Source: Telluribacter sp035998675
GTDB taxonomy: Bacteria > Bacteroidota > Bacteroidia > Cytophagales > Spirosomataceae
NCBI RefSeq assembly: GCF_035998675.1
Contig: NZ_DASYHI010000008.1
Location: 91,518-155,517, forward strand
DNA: 64,000 bases
Direction: 5' to 3'
Within the stretch, counting starts at the first letter, position 1, and each line of letters starts with the position of its first letter. The notes beneath the pieces are model-generated. The model was not told where the DNA came from. It did no database searches and saw nothing but the letters and a program-made list of their open reading frames with translations. Position numbers and translations under genes: made by a program. Below are positions 7,532 to 16,496 of this stretch, piece by piece.

Positions 7532-10217
7532 ATGTTTTCCATTCACTATCGCACGTAATGGCACTGCTCGCTTCTGCTTTTGGTTTCCTCTTTCGCCTTT
7601 TCCCAATCCAGCCAGTCCTTTGAGTTGCGCTATTTCTCGCCCGACAAGGCAGCCAACGGCGAAATCGATTTTAAAGGTATAACCGCCGTGTTCTCCACTG
7701 AGCAGCGGGTGGCGTTTCTGACGCAGTACGCCGACCTGGCCCGCCAGCAGTTCGACGACCCGTAACTCAATACCAAGGTGGTCACCGACGCCGAAGTGGC
7801 CGAAGCCCTGGCCCGGGTGAAAACCAAGCCCCAACCCCAGGTGCGGCAGCACCAGCCGCTGACCGACTGGAAGTACCTAGGCTACCGCGCCGGACAGCAC
7901 GAGGAACGGCAACAAGACTTGGCTCGCTGGGAGCAAACGAAGGGGGTGACCCGCAACGACGGCCACCTACGGCTCGGCGGGTGCACGGAGCCGCTCACCT
8001 GGCGCTTTTCCAGCCAGGCCTGGCGCTTCACTGTGTCGTGGCGGGCGAAGGCTGAGACACAGCACGAGGTAAAATTCCAGCTTTCCGACCGGGCGCGCGT
8101 TCCGGCGGCTACAGGAACGATGGGCGGCTGTTTTATACTACCGCCCGCCACCAGCGCGTCGATACACTGGCCTACGTGCCCGGCCAATGGCATTACTTCC
8201 GGGTAGAGGTCGATTTGTCGGGCGGCGAAACGACGGTGGGGCGCTATAACCTCTACGTGGACGATCGGTTGGTGGCCGACTACGTGCCGCGCGAACGGGC
8301 CAGCACCGAGCGACTGGCCTACAACAAGGGGTATAGTTCCATCGGGCAGGTCAACACCTTCGCCGTGAAGTCGGCGGGAGCGGTGGTACTGGACGACCTG
8401 CTGGGCATCGGCTACGCGCTGACGGGCCGGGACCACTACCCCTATGCCCCCGAAACGTTCCTGGACGAAAATTTCCAGGGAAAACCCGACATCGTCGACT
8501 GGAATGCCCCGGCCTACGACGACCGCCTGTGGGAAACGGGTCAGCTACCGCTGGGTCACGGTTCGGAGCGCTTCGCCGAGGAAGACCTCTACCTGCGAAA
8601 AGAAGTTAAAATAGGTACTTTTCAAAAGGCTTTCCTTAACATCGAAACTCTGGACCCCGGCGGGGAGGTGTGGGTCAACGGGCAGCGCGCGGCGGTTATC
8701 ACCGAACGCTATCCGCTTCGGATCGATATCAGTTCTTTTCTAAAGCCTAACCAGGCCAATCTGATCGCCGTCAAGGTCAATCATTTCATGCTGACTGAGG
8801 CGGTAGGCGAGTTGATGCCTCATTCGCTGATCGACCTGAACATCGGCTGGCAGGCGGGGCGAATGTCGCTGGATTTGCTGGCGGCCGCCCACATCGAGTC
8901 GGCCAACGCGCACACGCTGCCGCTAGGCGATAAGGCTGACGTGGCCCGTCTTCAAATTCAGGTCAACTTGAAGCACGAGGGCACATTTCGGGGTGAGGTT
9001 GCCATCGCCCTTTTCCCCTGGTATCCCACCGAATCGGCCAAAGCGGTAGCTACGGTCACTGTGCCTGTCGATTTCACAGACAGTCTGACGCTCATGCCCG
9101 TGCTGACGGTGAAAATCCCGAATCTCTGGACCGCCGAAAATCCGGCCCTTTCCCGGGTGCAGGTGACGCTGGGCGATAATAAGAAAAAGGCGATCGACGA
9201 TTACGCTTTTGCTACCAAGCTTCGCACCGTCGATCAGCAGGGCGGACATTTCCGGCTCAACGGGCAGGTGTCCATGCTCAACGGGGCGCAGATCATGGGC
9301 TTCCGGGGGCCGCTCGACAAGATGGCCGTTTGGCAACGCTGTCCGCCCGTGGAGTGGATCGCCAGGGAACTGCTGATGGTCAAAAAAAGAACGGCAACCT
9401 GCTGCGCATCCAAGATCACGCCTGGGAAAACTCGACCTCCGAGGGCATCAACGACCCGCGCATCGCCGAAATGGCCGACCAACTCGGCGTGATGCTCATC
9501 TGGACGACGCCCTCCTGGATCAGGACGGGCAACGACTGGCGGCAGATCGACTTCGCCGACATGCCGCGCTATATGCGACAGGTGATGAATCACCCCAGCA
9601 TCGTGGTCTGGGAGGCGTCCAACCACCCGCAGAGCTTCAAGGGCAAGCCCGTCACGGAGTCCGATGCCTTTGCCGAAACGATATACAACACCGTTTATCC
9701 CGTCGATTCGAGTCGGTTGATTTTCCTTTCGTCCTACCTGATGCACCTGCACTACGGCAATGACCTGGGTACCATCGACTACCAGGGCAATCCCATCAAA
9801 GCCTCCTGGGCCTACACCGCGCCGATGGTCACGCGCGGCAACCAGGACTCGCCCACGGGCTACACCAAAGACTGGTCGGAACTGCGAAGGTGGCCCGACG
9901 CCTACCGCCAGGACCTGCTCGACAGTCCTGAACTGGCCTATTTCGATTTCGAACACGAGGAGTCGATCGCCCAATCCAACTGGAAACTGTTGCGCGGCAA
10001 GCCCTACTATCGGATGCATTCCTACGAATGGCCGTACGACGAGGGCACTATCGGCCGGAAACTGACGTTGGACAAATGGCCGGAAAGCCAGGCCTGGCAG
10101 GCGTTCTCGGCCTAGGAAGCCATGAAGAAAATGCGCTTTTTGGACTACGATGGCTTCTCCTGGTGTACATTGCACGGCGGGCCGAACTCGGGTACCTACA
10201 TGAAGCCGATCACTTGA
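7532..10217 (+). pseudogene. GH2-like glycoside hydrolase, broken by nonsense codons, frameshifts and 3' truncation
   Basis: Conceptual joining of frames gives a GH2-type protein: a signal (LLLLVSSFAFSQ), jelly-roll domain (WNAPAYDDRLWETGQLPLGHG), Ig-like domain, then a TIM barrel (FRLNGQVSMLNGAQIMGFRG, NHPSIVVWEASNHPQ). Lesions seen: TAA at 7556-7558 directly before the signal peptide if the ATG at 7532 is the start; TAA at 7763-7765; a frameshift near 8100-8112; a one-base loss in the A7 run at 9382-9388, where A8 would restore the frame (KKNGNLLRIQDHAW); and TAG at 10113-10115. After the TAG the frame continues with homologous sequence (KKMRFLDYDGFSWCTLHGGP) until 10217, where it stops without the C-terminal domain. 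The usual GH2 acid/base Asn-Glu is replaced by Asn-His, so the parent may belong to a GH2-like subfamily. Confidence 0.88.
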
Positions 10218-10283
10218 AAATTTGTCCTCGTAGGACGTGCCACACCATTCTGGCAGCGAAATTTTGGGTTTTGACCTGACATG

Positions 10284-10556
10284 TCATTGGTGGTGGCCTT
10301 TCGCGGAGATAACGGTGACGGTGATGGTCATTTCATCGACGGCATAAACGAGGCGGTGCTCCCGGTTGATCCGGCGTGACCAGAAGCCCGCCAGGTCATA
10401 CTTCAATTGTTCCGGCTGGCCGGTGCCGGTATACAGGCGCTCCGTGAGCTCGTCGAGCAGTTTCCGGATTTTCCTCAGCACCGGCTTGTTACCTGACCTT
10501 TTCAGTTTTTCAATCCCTTCCAGCGCCTTATCGGTAAAAGTAATCCGATAGCTCAC
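10284..10556 (-). CDS. yoeB: YoeB/Txe-family mRNA interferase toxin
   Basis: 90 residues, a normal length for YoeB. Recognisable features are the N-terminal FTDKALEGIEKLKRSGNK helix, Glu in GQPEQLKYDLAGFWSRRI, and Arg/His in RRINREHRLVYAV, then a C-terminal AKGHH in place of the usual SCRYHY-like end. YoeB binds the 30S/70S A site and cleaves mRNA during translation; the conserved Glu, Arg and C-terminal His are catalytic. Translation starts at a GTG that overlaps the antitoxin stop by four bases (GTGA), the normal antitoxin-first arrangement. It likely acts as a plasmid-stabilising module. It lies at the junction between the decayed sugar locus and the plasmid backbone. Confidence 0.92.
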   Translation of the reverse strand: MSYRITFTDKALEGIEKLKRSGNKPVLRKIRKLLDELTERLYTGTGQPEQLKYDLAGFWSRRINREHRLVYAVDEMTITVTVISAKGHHQ

Positions 10557-10804
10557 AGTCCCAGGAGCCGGTCGAAGTCCGCCTTATCCACTTGTGTGGT
10601 TTTACCAGCCTGGTATTGGGCGATGCCTTCCTGGATCTCGGCCCTCACCTGAGGATCCATGAAGTAGCGGTCTTTTTCACCCACTGGTGTGAGCACATAG
10701 GCTCTCCCTTTCCCCCTTAGTATGATAATTTGCTGATTACTGTCTGCCAGGTCCATGTATTTCTTTTGGTTGTCGCGGAATTCGCGGGAGCTGATCACAA
10801 GCAT
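10553..10804 (-). CDS. yefM: YefM/Phd-type antitoxin
   Basis: 83 residues from the ATG at 10804 (MLVISSREFRDNQKKYMDLA). A longer reading to 10837 adds 11 residues (MYHNGTQKQCA) with no family support, so I prefer 10804. The Phd/YefM fold is clear: N-terminal SREFRDNQKKYMDLADSNQQIIILRGKGRAYVLTPV, then a flexible acidic C-terminus that wraps around the toxin. The antitoxin neutralises YoeB and, with it, represses its own promoter. The promoter should lie just upstream in 10805-10850, where the sequence is AT-rich (ACCATAACGGTACAC region, partly palindromic). Confidence 0.9.
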   Translation of the reverse strand: MLVISSREFRDNQKKYMDLADSNQQIIILRGKGRAYVLTPVGEKDRYFMDPQVRAEIQEGIAQYQAGKTTQVDKADFDRLLGL

Positions 10805-11086
10805 AGCGCATTGTTTTTGTGTACCGTTATGGTACACAATTTAGATAGAAATAGTTCAAGAAGAAATGCCTCCCAAGAAATTGGTAGTGTACTGAGATGT
10901 ATGCCGGGTCATAGGCAACTCAGCCGGGTGGTAAAAAAGTTGCTAGTGGATCAACTCTTGGAACGAACCCACCCCCGGGTACCCAACCATCCGCAGCAGC
11001 GACACAAAATCACCGACCGGGATGCCTTTTCAAGACTAATTGACCCCGTGAAGGGTACCTACCCTTGATCCTTCAGAAGTTCCGCC

Positions 11087-12052
11087 TCACAGTCCCAGCT
11101 TCATGGCAGCATTATGCCTGACGACCTGCTGCACGCGGGTATAGCGGTCAATCATCGTGCGGGTGCGGTGCTTGGTTTGCTGCATGATTTGGGAGTCGTC
11201 GGCCCCGTTCAGCTTGGCGATGGTCACAAAGGAAGCCCGCAGCGAGTGGGCCGAGTATTCCTGACCCAGGTACGTTTTGGTGGTGCGGTCCACCTGCTTG
11301 TCCGAGAGCCGGTCCTGAGTCATCTGGTGGCCTTTGCGAATGCGCACAAAAAGCGGTCCGGCCGTTCTACTTAACAGACTGGTGTAATCCTGCAGGGCTC
11401 GCACGGGGCAGGTCTCGGGGTCTGGACTAAAGAACAGCGCCTTCTGCTCGGTTTTTCCGTACTGGTTGGTCTTACTACCCTGGTAGGAAACCACCGCTCC
11501 TTCCCGGGTGAGCTGAATACTTTCTATATTCAGGGCGACCAGCTCCGAGCGGCGGAAGGCGCCCACGAATCCGAGCAGCAGCAGGGCCCTCTCGCGCAGT
11601 CCGGTGGGTGTGCGGGGGATAGACCGTATCTTTTCCTTGAATTCTTCGATCTCAAAAGCCAGGGCCTGACCCGGCTCGGTCCCCAGGCTGCGCTTGATGC
11701 CCTCCAGCACGGTCTGCACCGTGTCGTCCAGGGCGGGGTCAGGATGCTTATTCAACTTATGCCACTTGCGTATGGCGGCCAGGCGGCGCGAGAGGGTGGC
11801 CCACTTATGCCGGTTAGCCTCATTGGAGAGGTAGGCGGCCAGTGTAGCGGGCGTCAGGGGCAGGTCGGCAAGCTCCCGCTGTTGTAACCACTGGCGCAGC
11901 TGCCTCAGGTCAGAGCGGTAGGCGGTCTGCGTGTTGAGGGCACCTTCCAGCCCCCGGCGGAAAAAAGAGGCTGTCTGCTGCGCCAGCTCCTCGTGCGTGG
12001 CGAGCCTTAGGGTTTGTCCGGAGATTTTAGAGGCAATGGTTGGGTGAGCCAT
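11087..12052 (-). CDS. Tyrosine recombinase / site-specific integrase
   Basis: 321 residues from the ATG at 12052 (MAHPTIASKISGQ); an in-frame ATG at 12088 adds 12 residues. An N-terminal SAM-like core-binding domain (TQTAYRSDLRQLRQWLQ, LAAYLSNEANRHKWATLSRRLAAIRKWH) is followed by the catalytic domain with all expected residues: Arg in GAFRRSELVAL, Lys in GSKTNQ, HSLR (His-x-x-Arg), KHRT (His), and the nucleophile Tyr in IDRYTRV. It breaks and rejoins DNA through a 3'-phosphotyrosyl link. On a plasmid it could resolve multimers or mediate integration. An inverted repeat directly upstream (12096-12128) is a candidate target or operator. Confidence 0.93.
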   Translation of the reverse strand: MAHPTIASKISGQTLRLATHEELAQQTASFFRRGLEGALNTQTAYRSDLRQLRQWLQQRELADLPLTPATLAAYLSNEANRHKWATLSRRLAAIRKWHKLNKHPDPALDDTVQTVLEGIKRSLGTEPGQALAFEIEEFKEKIRSIPRTPTGLRERALLLLGFVGAFRRSELVALNIESIQLTREGAVVSYQGSKTNQYGKTEQKALFFSPDPETCPVRALQDYTSLLSRTAGPLFVRIRKGHQMTQDRLSDKQVDRTTKTYLGQEYSAHSLRASFVTIAKLNGADDSQIMQQTKHRTRTMIDRYTRVQQVVRHNAAMKLGL

Positions 12053-12095
12053 GGAGCATGGAGTAAAATGTAGAGGCAAGATAGCCAAATTCGGG

Positions 12096-12128
12096 TTATG
12101 TCCAATAATTAAAGGTTATCGGACATAA
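12096..12128. repeat. Inverted repeat upstream of the recombinase
   Basis: TTATGTCC (12096-12103) and GGACATAA (12121-12128) are perfect 8-bp arms separated by 17 bp, 43 bases before the recombinase start codon at 12052. A partial internal direct repeat GGTTAT occurs at the left arm and in the spacer. It could be an operator or the recombinase binding site; the spacer is longer than a classic 6-8 bp crossover core. Confidence 0.5.
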
Positions 12129-12674
12129 TAATAAAAATCATGTACCCGCTTTTGCTCAACATAGAGGTCTGAATGGTGGCCCTGAGATTTCAGTGTATGG
12201 AATCCTAGTTGCCCCCGGGAGGCTACACGCAAATCTCAGTTCACTGAATCTGTCAATATTTGGAGGGAAAGAATCATCCCGCCCCGGCGGACATGATGTA
12301 AACTGGGGTTTTCCACGGCGCCTGGTTTCAACGGGGCGGATCTATACGGAAATAGCTAAGTGCTTAGCTTGATGTGGAATTCATAAGTACATGGTCCGCC
12401 TCAGATACAGCCCGCAATGGCCTTGAGTGCTATGAGGTTGTTGCCGTGGATTATTTTTTTGGTGTTGCTGGTAGAGGAGGGGGTACCTCCCTCGTCGGCG
12501 GTAAAGCCATATTCGTGGTTTAGTACCTGGTAAGTTATATCGAGATGGTAATTGACTACTTTGTTTTTCCAGTCCAATGGCGGGTGGGCATGGAGTGTAA
12601 CGTTAGTATTTTAGTATCTTAACATTTTGTAATAATAAAACAATGAGATATTGATATATTATTATGCTAAAATG
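12129..12674. other. Intergenic stretch with inverted repeats, no gene seen
   Basis: No convincing coding frame in about 550 bases. It holds a 9-bp inverted repeat CTGAGATTT/AAATCTCAG (12182-12190 and 12231-12239) around a GC-rich loop, an imperfect ATCCCGCCCC/GGGGCGGAT pair (about 12276-12342), and an AT-rich 10-bp inverted repeat TTAACATTTT/AAAATGTTAA (12619-12628 and 12669-12678) that overlaps the stop of the AlbA_2 gene and could end its transcription. It may be a remnant or a folded site for the recombinase; function unknown. Confidence 0.45.
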
Positions 12675-14048
12675 TTAAAGTTGATCGCTTAGTTGCCAAT
12701 AGCCTCCCCGGTCAGAGCCTATGCGTTTCAAATCGCCATCATGTTTCATTTGGTTTATTTGATATTCCACTCCTCGTCGCGTCAGTCCGGTTGCCTGCGT
12801 CATTTCCTTAATCGTTATCTTTGGGTTAAGCTTAATCAACTCACTTATCTGTTCTCTGGAGGTTTTCTCCACAGTTTTCTCCACAGTTTTCTCCACAGTG
12901 CGAACTGGTCGTCGTAGTGTAACCGTAAACATGCCATGTGTTCGGAATTCAGGAGTGGGTAATCCAGCACCGCGCATCAGATCATTCATGCGCATAATAC
13001 CTGAACCGATCTGCTCCACAAGGTGCATCCGGGAAAACAGCCCGAAAACAAGCGGGTTGCGGGAAAGACTGCTTTGCCCAAAATCCTCGATACGAATACC
13101 ACTAACCAGGCCCCCGGGGTTTCTGATTTCGACCCGATCGGTAAAGACCTCGACAGTAGTCACCGCGCCTTTCTCGTAGTAGTCGCGGTGAGACAGGCTG
13201 TTAATGATCGCCTCCTTAAAAACATTTTCGGGAATCTCCCAGATTTCTTTCCGGGGTTTGGAGCCCTGCCCTTCGATGTCGTAGCGGACGTTCACTTTGC
13301 CCCGCAACCACTGCATGGCGCGAAGGTATTGTTCATGCAGACAGCCACCGAACGGCTGATCGTCGATGATGAAGCGCTTATCCGTGCCCTGAAAGGCCAC
13401 ACAGCGAACGATTGCCTTTTCTACGTACGCCTGTGGATCCTTACCAAAAAATAAGACGGCTCCCTTCTTGATTTTTTTCTCCGGGGTATACAGTCTCAGG
13501 TTTTGGAATATCTGCTCCTGCGACACCGTCCGGCTTAGGCGGGCCTCGGCCAAAAACTCCGCCAGAAAAGCTTCGTCTAGTTCGGTATCCGGGTTAAAAT
13601 TCGGGCAGGGGGTTTCGTCGAAATATACCCTTTCCGCTTGCTGGAAAAAATCACGCATCTGCTCGGCCGTCGTCAGCTTTTGGGTATTGGGTCCCTGCCG
13701 CACGTATATTGCACCGGATAGCACATAAGGTTTATTTGGCCCGGAAGGTACCTCAATTACGCCAACGGTCTTACCGTCTACCTCGACTACCGAAAGTTCA
13801 CAGCGCAAGGGGGGAGAGATGTCGCCCAGGCTATTCTGAATGGCTGATCGCCTGGCATTATCGAGCTGAATACCCTGAATCTGATTATGGTCATCCACAC
13901 CCAGTAGTAATACACCGCCGGCTGCGTTGGCAAAAGCGCACACCTCTTCCGACAGCTCCCGCACCTTGGAGGGTACTGAAACTTTGAACTCGGCGTTATA
14001 ACCTTCACCGTTTGCGGCCAGTAATTGGATTGATTCAGGCGTTAGCAT
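12675..14048 (-). CDS. AlbA_2 (Schlafen-type) putative DNA/RNA-binding regulator, copy 1
   Basis: 457 residues from the ATG at 14048, chosen because MLTPESIQLLAANGEGYNAEFK aligns with the start of the second copy at 32320; 14084 is a longer alternative. The AlbA_2 domain (about residues 10-130) has the family signature EEVCAFANAAGGVLLLGVDD. The middle part matches the RecG-C-like ATPase-associated domain (IINSLSHRDYYEKGAVTTVEVF, IRNPGGL, NPLVFGLFSRMHLVEQIGSGI). The C-terminus is a winged helix (ITIKEMTQATGLTRRGVEYQINQMKHDGDL). A TVEK tandem linker is encoded by three copies of a 12-bp repeat near 12865-12900. Proteins of this type are predicted regulators or nucleases; the real activity is not established. 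Confidence 0.85.
   Translation of the reverse strand: MLTPESIQLLAANGEGYNAEFKVSVPSKVRELSEEVCAFANAAGGVLLLGVDDHNQIQGIQLDNARRSAIQNSLGDISPPLRCELSVVEVDGKTVGVIEVPSGPNKPYVLSGAIYVRQGPNTQKLTTAEQMRDFFQQAERVYFDETPCPNFNPDTELDEAFLAEFLAEARLSRTVSQEQIFQNLRLYTPEKKIKKGAVLFFGKDPQAYVEKAIVRCVAFQGTDKRFIIDDQPFGGCLHEQYLRAMQWLRGKVNVRYDIEGQGSKPRKEIWEIPENVFKEAIINSLSHRDYYEKGAVTTVEVFTDRVEIRNPGGLVSGIRIEDFGQSSLSRNPLVFGLFSRMHLVEQIGSGIMRMNDLMRGAGLPTPEFRTHGMFTVTLRRPVRTVEKTVEKTVEKTSREQISELIKLNPKITIKEMTQATGLTRRGVEYQINQMKHDGDLKRIGSDRGGYWQLSDQL
12865..12900. repeat. Three tandem copies of a 12-bp coding repeat
   Basis: TTTTCTCCACAG is repeated three times in tandem and on the minus strand encodes the VEKT linker between the ATPase-like core and the winged helix. 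Pure in-frame repeats like this can gain or lose copies by slippage, changing linker length by four residues. The paralogue at 32320 has an analogous but unrelated GEKL repeat at the same place. Confidence 0.75.
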
Positions 14049-14256
14049 AGGTTTGTGTGTAAAACTAACATTTCTTATTACCAAATCTGTATATAGATAT
14101 TGCTTAATAGTTGAAATATTAAATTGTTGAAATAGGTACTATGAATATTGTCTATTCAAACTTTTCAAGGGATATCATAAATATAAATATTGTAACGATA
14201 TAATAACATTATAAAAATATTTTATATATTTACATCAAATACCAAAACATCCTGCC
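14049..14256. promoter_or_regulatory. AT-rich divergent promoter region
   Basis: 208 bases between the divergent AlbA_2 gene and the Zn-ribbon gene. It is strongly AT-rich with runs such as AATATAAATATTG and TTATAAAAATATTTTATATA and no coding potential. Promoters for both genes must lie here; I could not fix individual -33/-7 boxes with confidence. Confidence 0.5.
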
Positions 14257-14574
14257 ATGCCTAAATTAGACCGCTCCGATTTTAAATATAACGCCAAGGT
14301 ATTTGAGAAAACGTGCCTCTGGTGCGGGACTACCTACTACGCCAGCCGATCTACCGCCAAGTACTGCTCCAGTACCTGCCGCGGATACGCCAACCAGGCC
14401 AGCAAAATTGAGGAAGCCGTGCCCTGGGACGAAACCGAAAGAACCGTCGACGCTCTCCTATCTCAGCTCGCTTACCTGAAAGGACAACTCTCCCACTATA
14501 TAAAAGAGAACGAAAGGCTTCAGCAGGAGCTGGGGCTTTTGCGCAAAAATGGTAAAGCTACTGATCAGAAGTAG
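14257..14574 (+). CDS. Small zinc-ribbon plus coiled-coil protein, function unknown
   Basis: 105 residues. Residues 20-45 contain two cysteine pairs, CLWCGTTYYASRS and KYCSSTCRGYAN (C-x2-C and C-x3-C), a likely treble-clef or ribbon zinc site. The C-terminal third (DALLSQLAYLKGQLSHYIKENERLQQELGLL) is a leucine-rich coiled coil. The combination suggests a dimeric nucleic-acid-binding adaptor. It lies between the AlbA_2 gene and the replication initiator and converges on rep, with 75 bases between the two stop codons. I do not recognise a named family; a copy-control or regulatory role is speculation. Confidence 0.7.
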   Translation: MPKLDRSDFKYNAKVFEKTCLWCGTTYYASRSTAKYCSSTCRGYANQASKIEEAVPWDETERTVDALLSQLAYLKGQLSHYIKENERLQQELGLLRKNGKATDQK

Positions 14575-14649
14575 TTAGCTGCTGCCCTCCCCTACCCCAC
14601 TACCTTTCAGCCTATGCGGAAGCCCTGATTTATCTTTAATGAAAACGGA

Positions 14650-16089
14650 CTACTTTCTCCCCTTTTCCAGGCTATATATTTTTTCTTCCAGGGGAATCAC
14701 CGAAGTAAAGATACCTGGATAAAGCTGTCTGGCTATACCTACCAATATGCCAGAAAGAGCCGGATCTTCTAGGTTTTCATTAAAGCTCAACTTATTTTTA
14801 TAATACGAACTAAATAGTCCCATTTTCAGTTTGCTGAGTATCAGTGTCTGAGCATCTTCCTGGCTTTCAACAAGTTCCCTGAAAAGTTCAATGCACTGCC
14901 CATGAGCCTGTTCCCTTAGTTCTTCAATCTGTTTCTGAACCTGGTCGGTACTTGCTACCTGTTGCTTTTTACCCGTTAAAACTCTCTTAGCCTCCTTTTG
15001 TACCTGTTCGGAGTCGATCAGGTCAGCCGTTGCTACCATTTTTTGCAAATAAGCCCCCATATTTTTCACCTTACCCTTTAGTCCCTGTTGCAGAGCATAG
15101 CGTATCCCCCGTTCGATTTGTTCATAGGGATACTGGCCAATCCACTTTTCAAGGGTAGTCCTGGAAACATACCTGCTTATATCCTGGTAAAGCTTGTCCA
15201 GAGGGTCTTCTTTATTGGCATCTTCGACATCCGCTATCTGATACTCATCAAACTGCTCTTCGCCAAAGTCTTTCTTCTTTGCCGGGATTCCTTCTGTACT
15301 ACCTGACAATGCTTTTCCAGAAGAATGGGCCGATTTGGTTTGAGTTAAACGGGTAGTTTGCCTGGCCTCCAAATGAAAAACTACCGACTCTACCGCTCTT
15401 CCGGCTTTTTTTTCCTCTAAATAGGTAACCATTAAATCTGTATTCTTCTCCAGATCAGCCATTCCCTTCTTAATAATTTTCTGCTTAAAATTTCCGTATA
15501 GAGGATACTCATGATCATCAATAGCTAGAATTTCCCTCAGTCTCTCGATGGTATAGGCGGCTTTTCTGTTGCCCAGATTGTATTGATGCTTAAGAATAAT
15601 GTACAGTTTTAAAGAGTAGGGGCTTTGGATCTGGGTAATATTTCTAACATCAATCGTAAGGTACTCTCTTTGCAACTGTAACAGGTAGGGTTTCAACTTA
15701 GCATTAAACTTGACCCGTATGCGATTCTGTTCGCTTTCTTTGACTGGCTCACTTGTTTCATCTATCAGGTGAATAGTAGTTTTATATATTTCCCCATCTT
15801 CTTTCCGTTCGAAGATTACAAATTTTTTGTTGAAAAGCCTTTCGGCGGCATCGCGTATAGCTTCGTAATACCTGCCATCATCACTTAGAGAAAAGAGTTT
15901 AAGAATGTCCTGCGTTCTGATCTCATATTCAACAAAATCATGATCCTCAGGCAAAACCATCGTAAGCATGGTCATAAATACCCGAAACTCATGTATATCC
16001 ATTTTCGAGGTAGCTTCCACCAGGCCCCTCTTTCCACCCTGCATCCGTATCAAATAACGGTCTTGATAGTTGTTTTTCTTTCTGGCCAT
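14650..16089 (-). CDS. Rep_3 / RepB-family plasmid replication initiator
   Basis: 479 residues. The N-terminal two thirds match Rep_3 initiators: two tandem winged-helix domains (LVEATSKMDIHEFRVFMTMLTMVLP about residues 20-45; YSLKLYIILKHQYN about 160-173, followed by YTIERLREILAIDDHEYPLYGNFKQKII). A C-terminal extension of about 200 residues is charged (LYQDISRYVSRTTLEKWIG, VQKQIEELREQAH). Rep binds iterons, melts the adjacent AT-rich DNA and recruits the helicase; dimers usually repress rep. Here the gene is read away from a large iteron array that starts 90 bases upstream, so autoregulation through the proximal iterons is likely. This is the strongest evidence that the window is plasmid DNA. 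Confidence 0.93.
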   Translation of the reverse strand: MARKKNNYQDRYLIRMQGGKRGLVEATSKMDIHEFRVFMTMLTMVLPEDHDFVEYEIRTQDILKLFSLSDDGRYYEAIRDAAERLFNKKFVIFERKEDGEIYKTTIHLIDETSEPVKESEQNRIRVKFNAKLKPYLLQLQREYLTIDVRNITQIQSPYSLKLYIILKHQYNLGNRKAAYTIERLREILAIDDHEYPLYGNFKQKIIKKGMADLEKNTDLMVTYLEEKKAGRAVESVVFHLEARQTTRLTQTKSAHSSGKALSGSTEGIPAKKKDFGEEQFDEYQIADVEDANKEDPLDKLYQDISRYVSRTTLEKWIGQYPYEQIERGIRYALQQGLKGKVKNMGAYLQKMVATADLIDSEQVQKEAKRVLTGKKQQVASTDQVQKQIEELREQAHGQCIELFRELVESQEDAQTLILSKLKMGLFSSYYKNKLSFNENLEDPALSGILVGIARQLYPGIFTSVIPLEEKIYSLEKGRK

Positions 16090-16180
16090 ACTTTCTCCTA
16101 AGGTTTCTGCAAGCTACTTACAAAAATAAGGATCAATTTAATATAACCAACATCTCTATAAGTTATAGTTCTCAGTATTT

Positions 16181-16286
16181 TCGTGATCAAGGTTATAGTT
16201 CGCCGTGATACAGGTTATAGTTTAGCGTGAAAGCCGTTATAGTTGCCGTGAAATCGGTTATAGATATCGTGAAATCAGTTATAATT
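16181..16286 (+). repeat. Proximal iteron array, five copies at 21-22 bp spacing
   Basis: Copies start at 16181, 16203, 16225, 16246 and 16267. Each is a variant of CCGTGAAATCGGTTATAGTT; the most constant part is GTTATAGTT with an upstream CGTGA. Spacing of 22, 22, 21 and 21 bp equals two helical turns, so all Rep molecules would sit on one DNA face. A half-copy (AGTTATAGTT, 16161-16170) lies nearer rep. Being closest to the rep start (16089), this array probably also acts as the rep operator. Confidence 0.9.
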
Positions 16287-16496
16287 AGGACCATGAACCT
16301 CTGATTTACAATAGGTTATGGGGGTAAAAGTTAAAAAAAGAAAAAAAGAAAAAAACACACAAAAGCGCCTGTTCTTTTTAAGTTAGGTAAAAAATGAGGC
16401 TATTTATAAAATATTGATCCTAAACTAACCGGTTTCTGTAGTATTATCCCCAAGAAAAATACCATTTCAGTGCATTAAATTAAAATTTACCCGGCT

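Noticed and set aside
9234..10175. 313-codon minus-strand frame over the GH2-like pseudogene
   Set aside because: It bridges the broken + strand frames only because the antisense frame lacks stops; no protein-like pattern.
10730..11068. 112-codon + strand open frame next to the toxin-antitoxin pair
   Set aside because: It overlaps the antitoxin gene and its promoter, has no family resemblance and poor composition for this organism.
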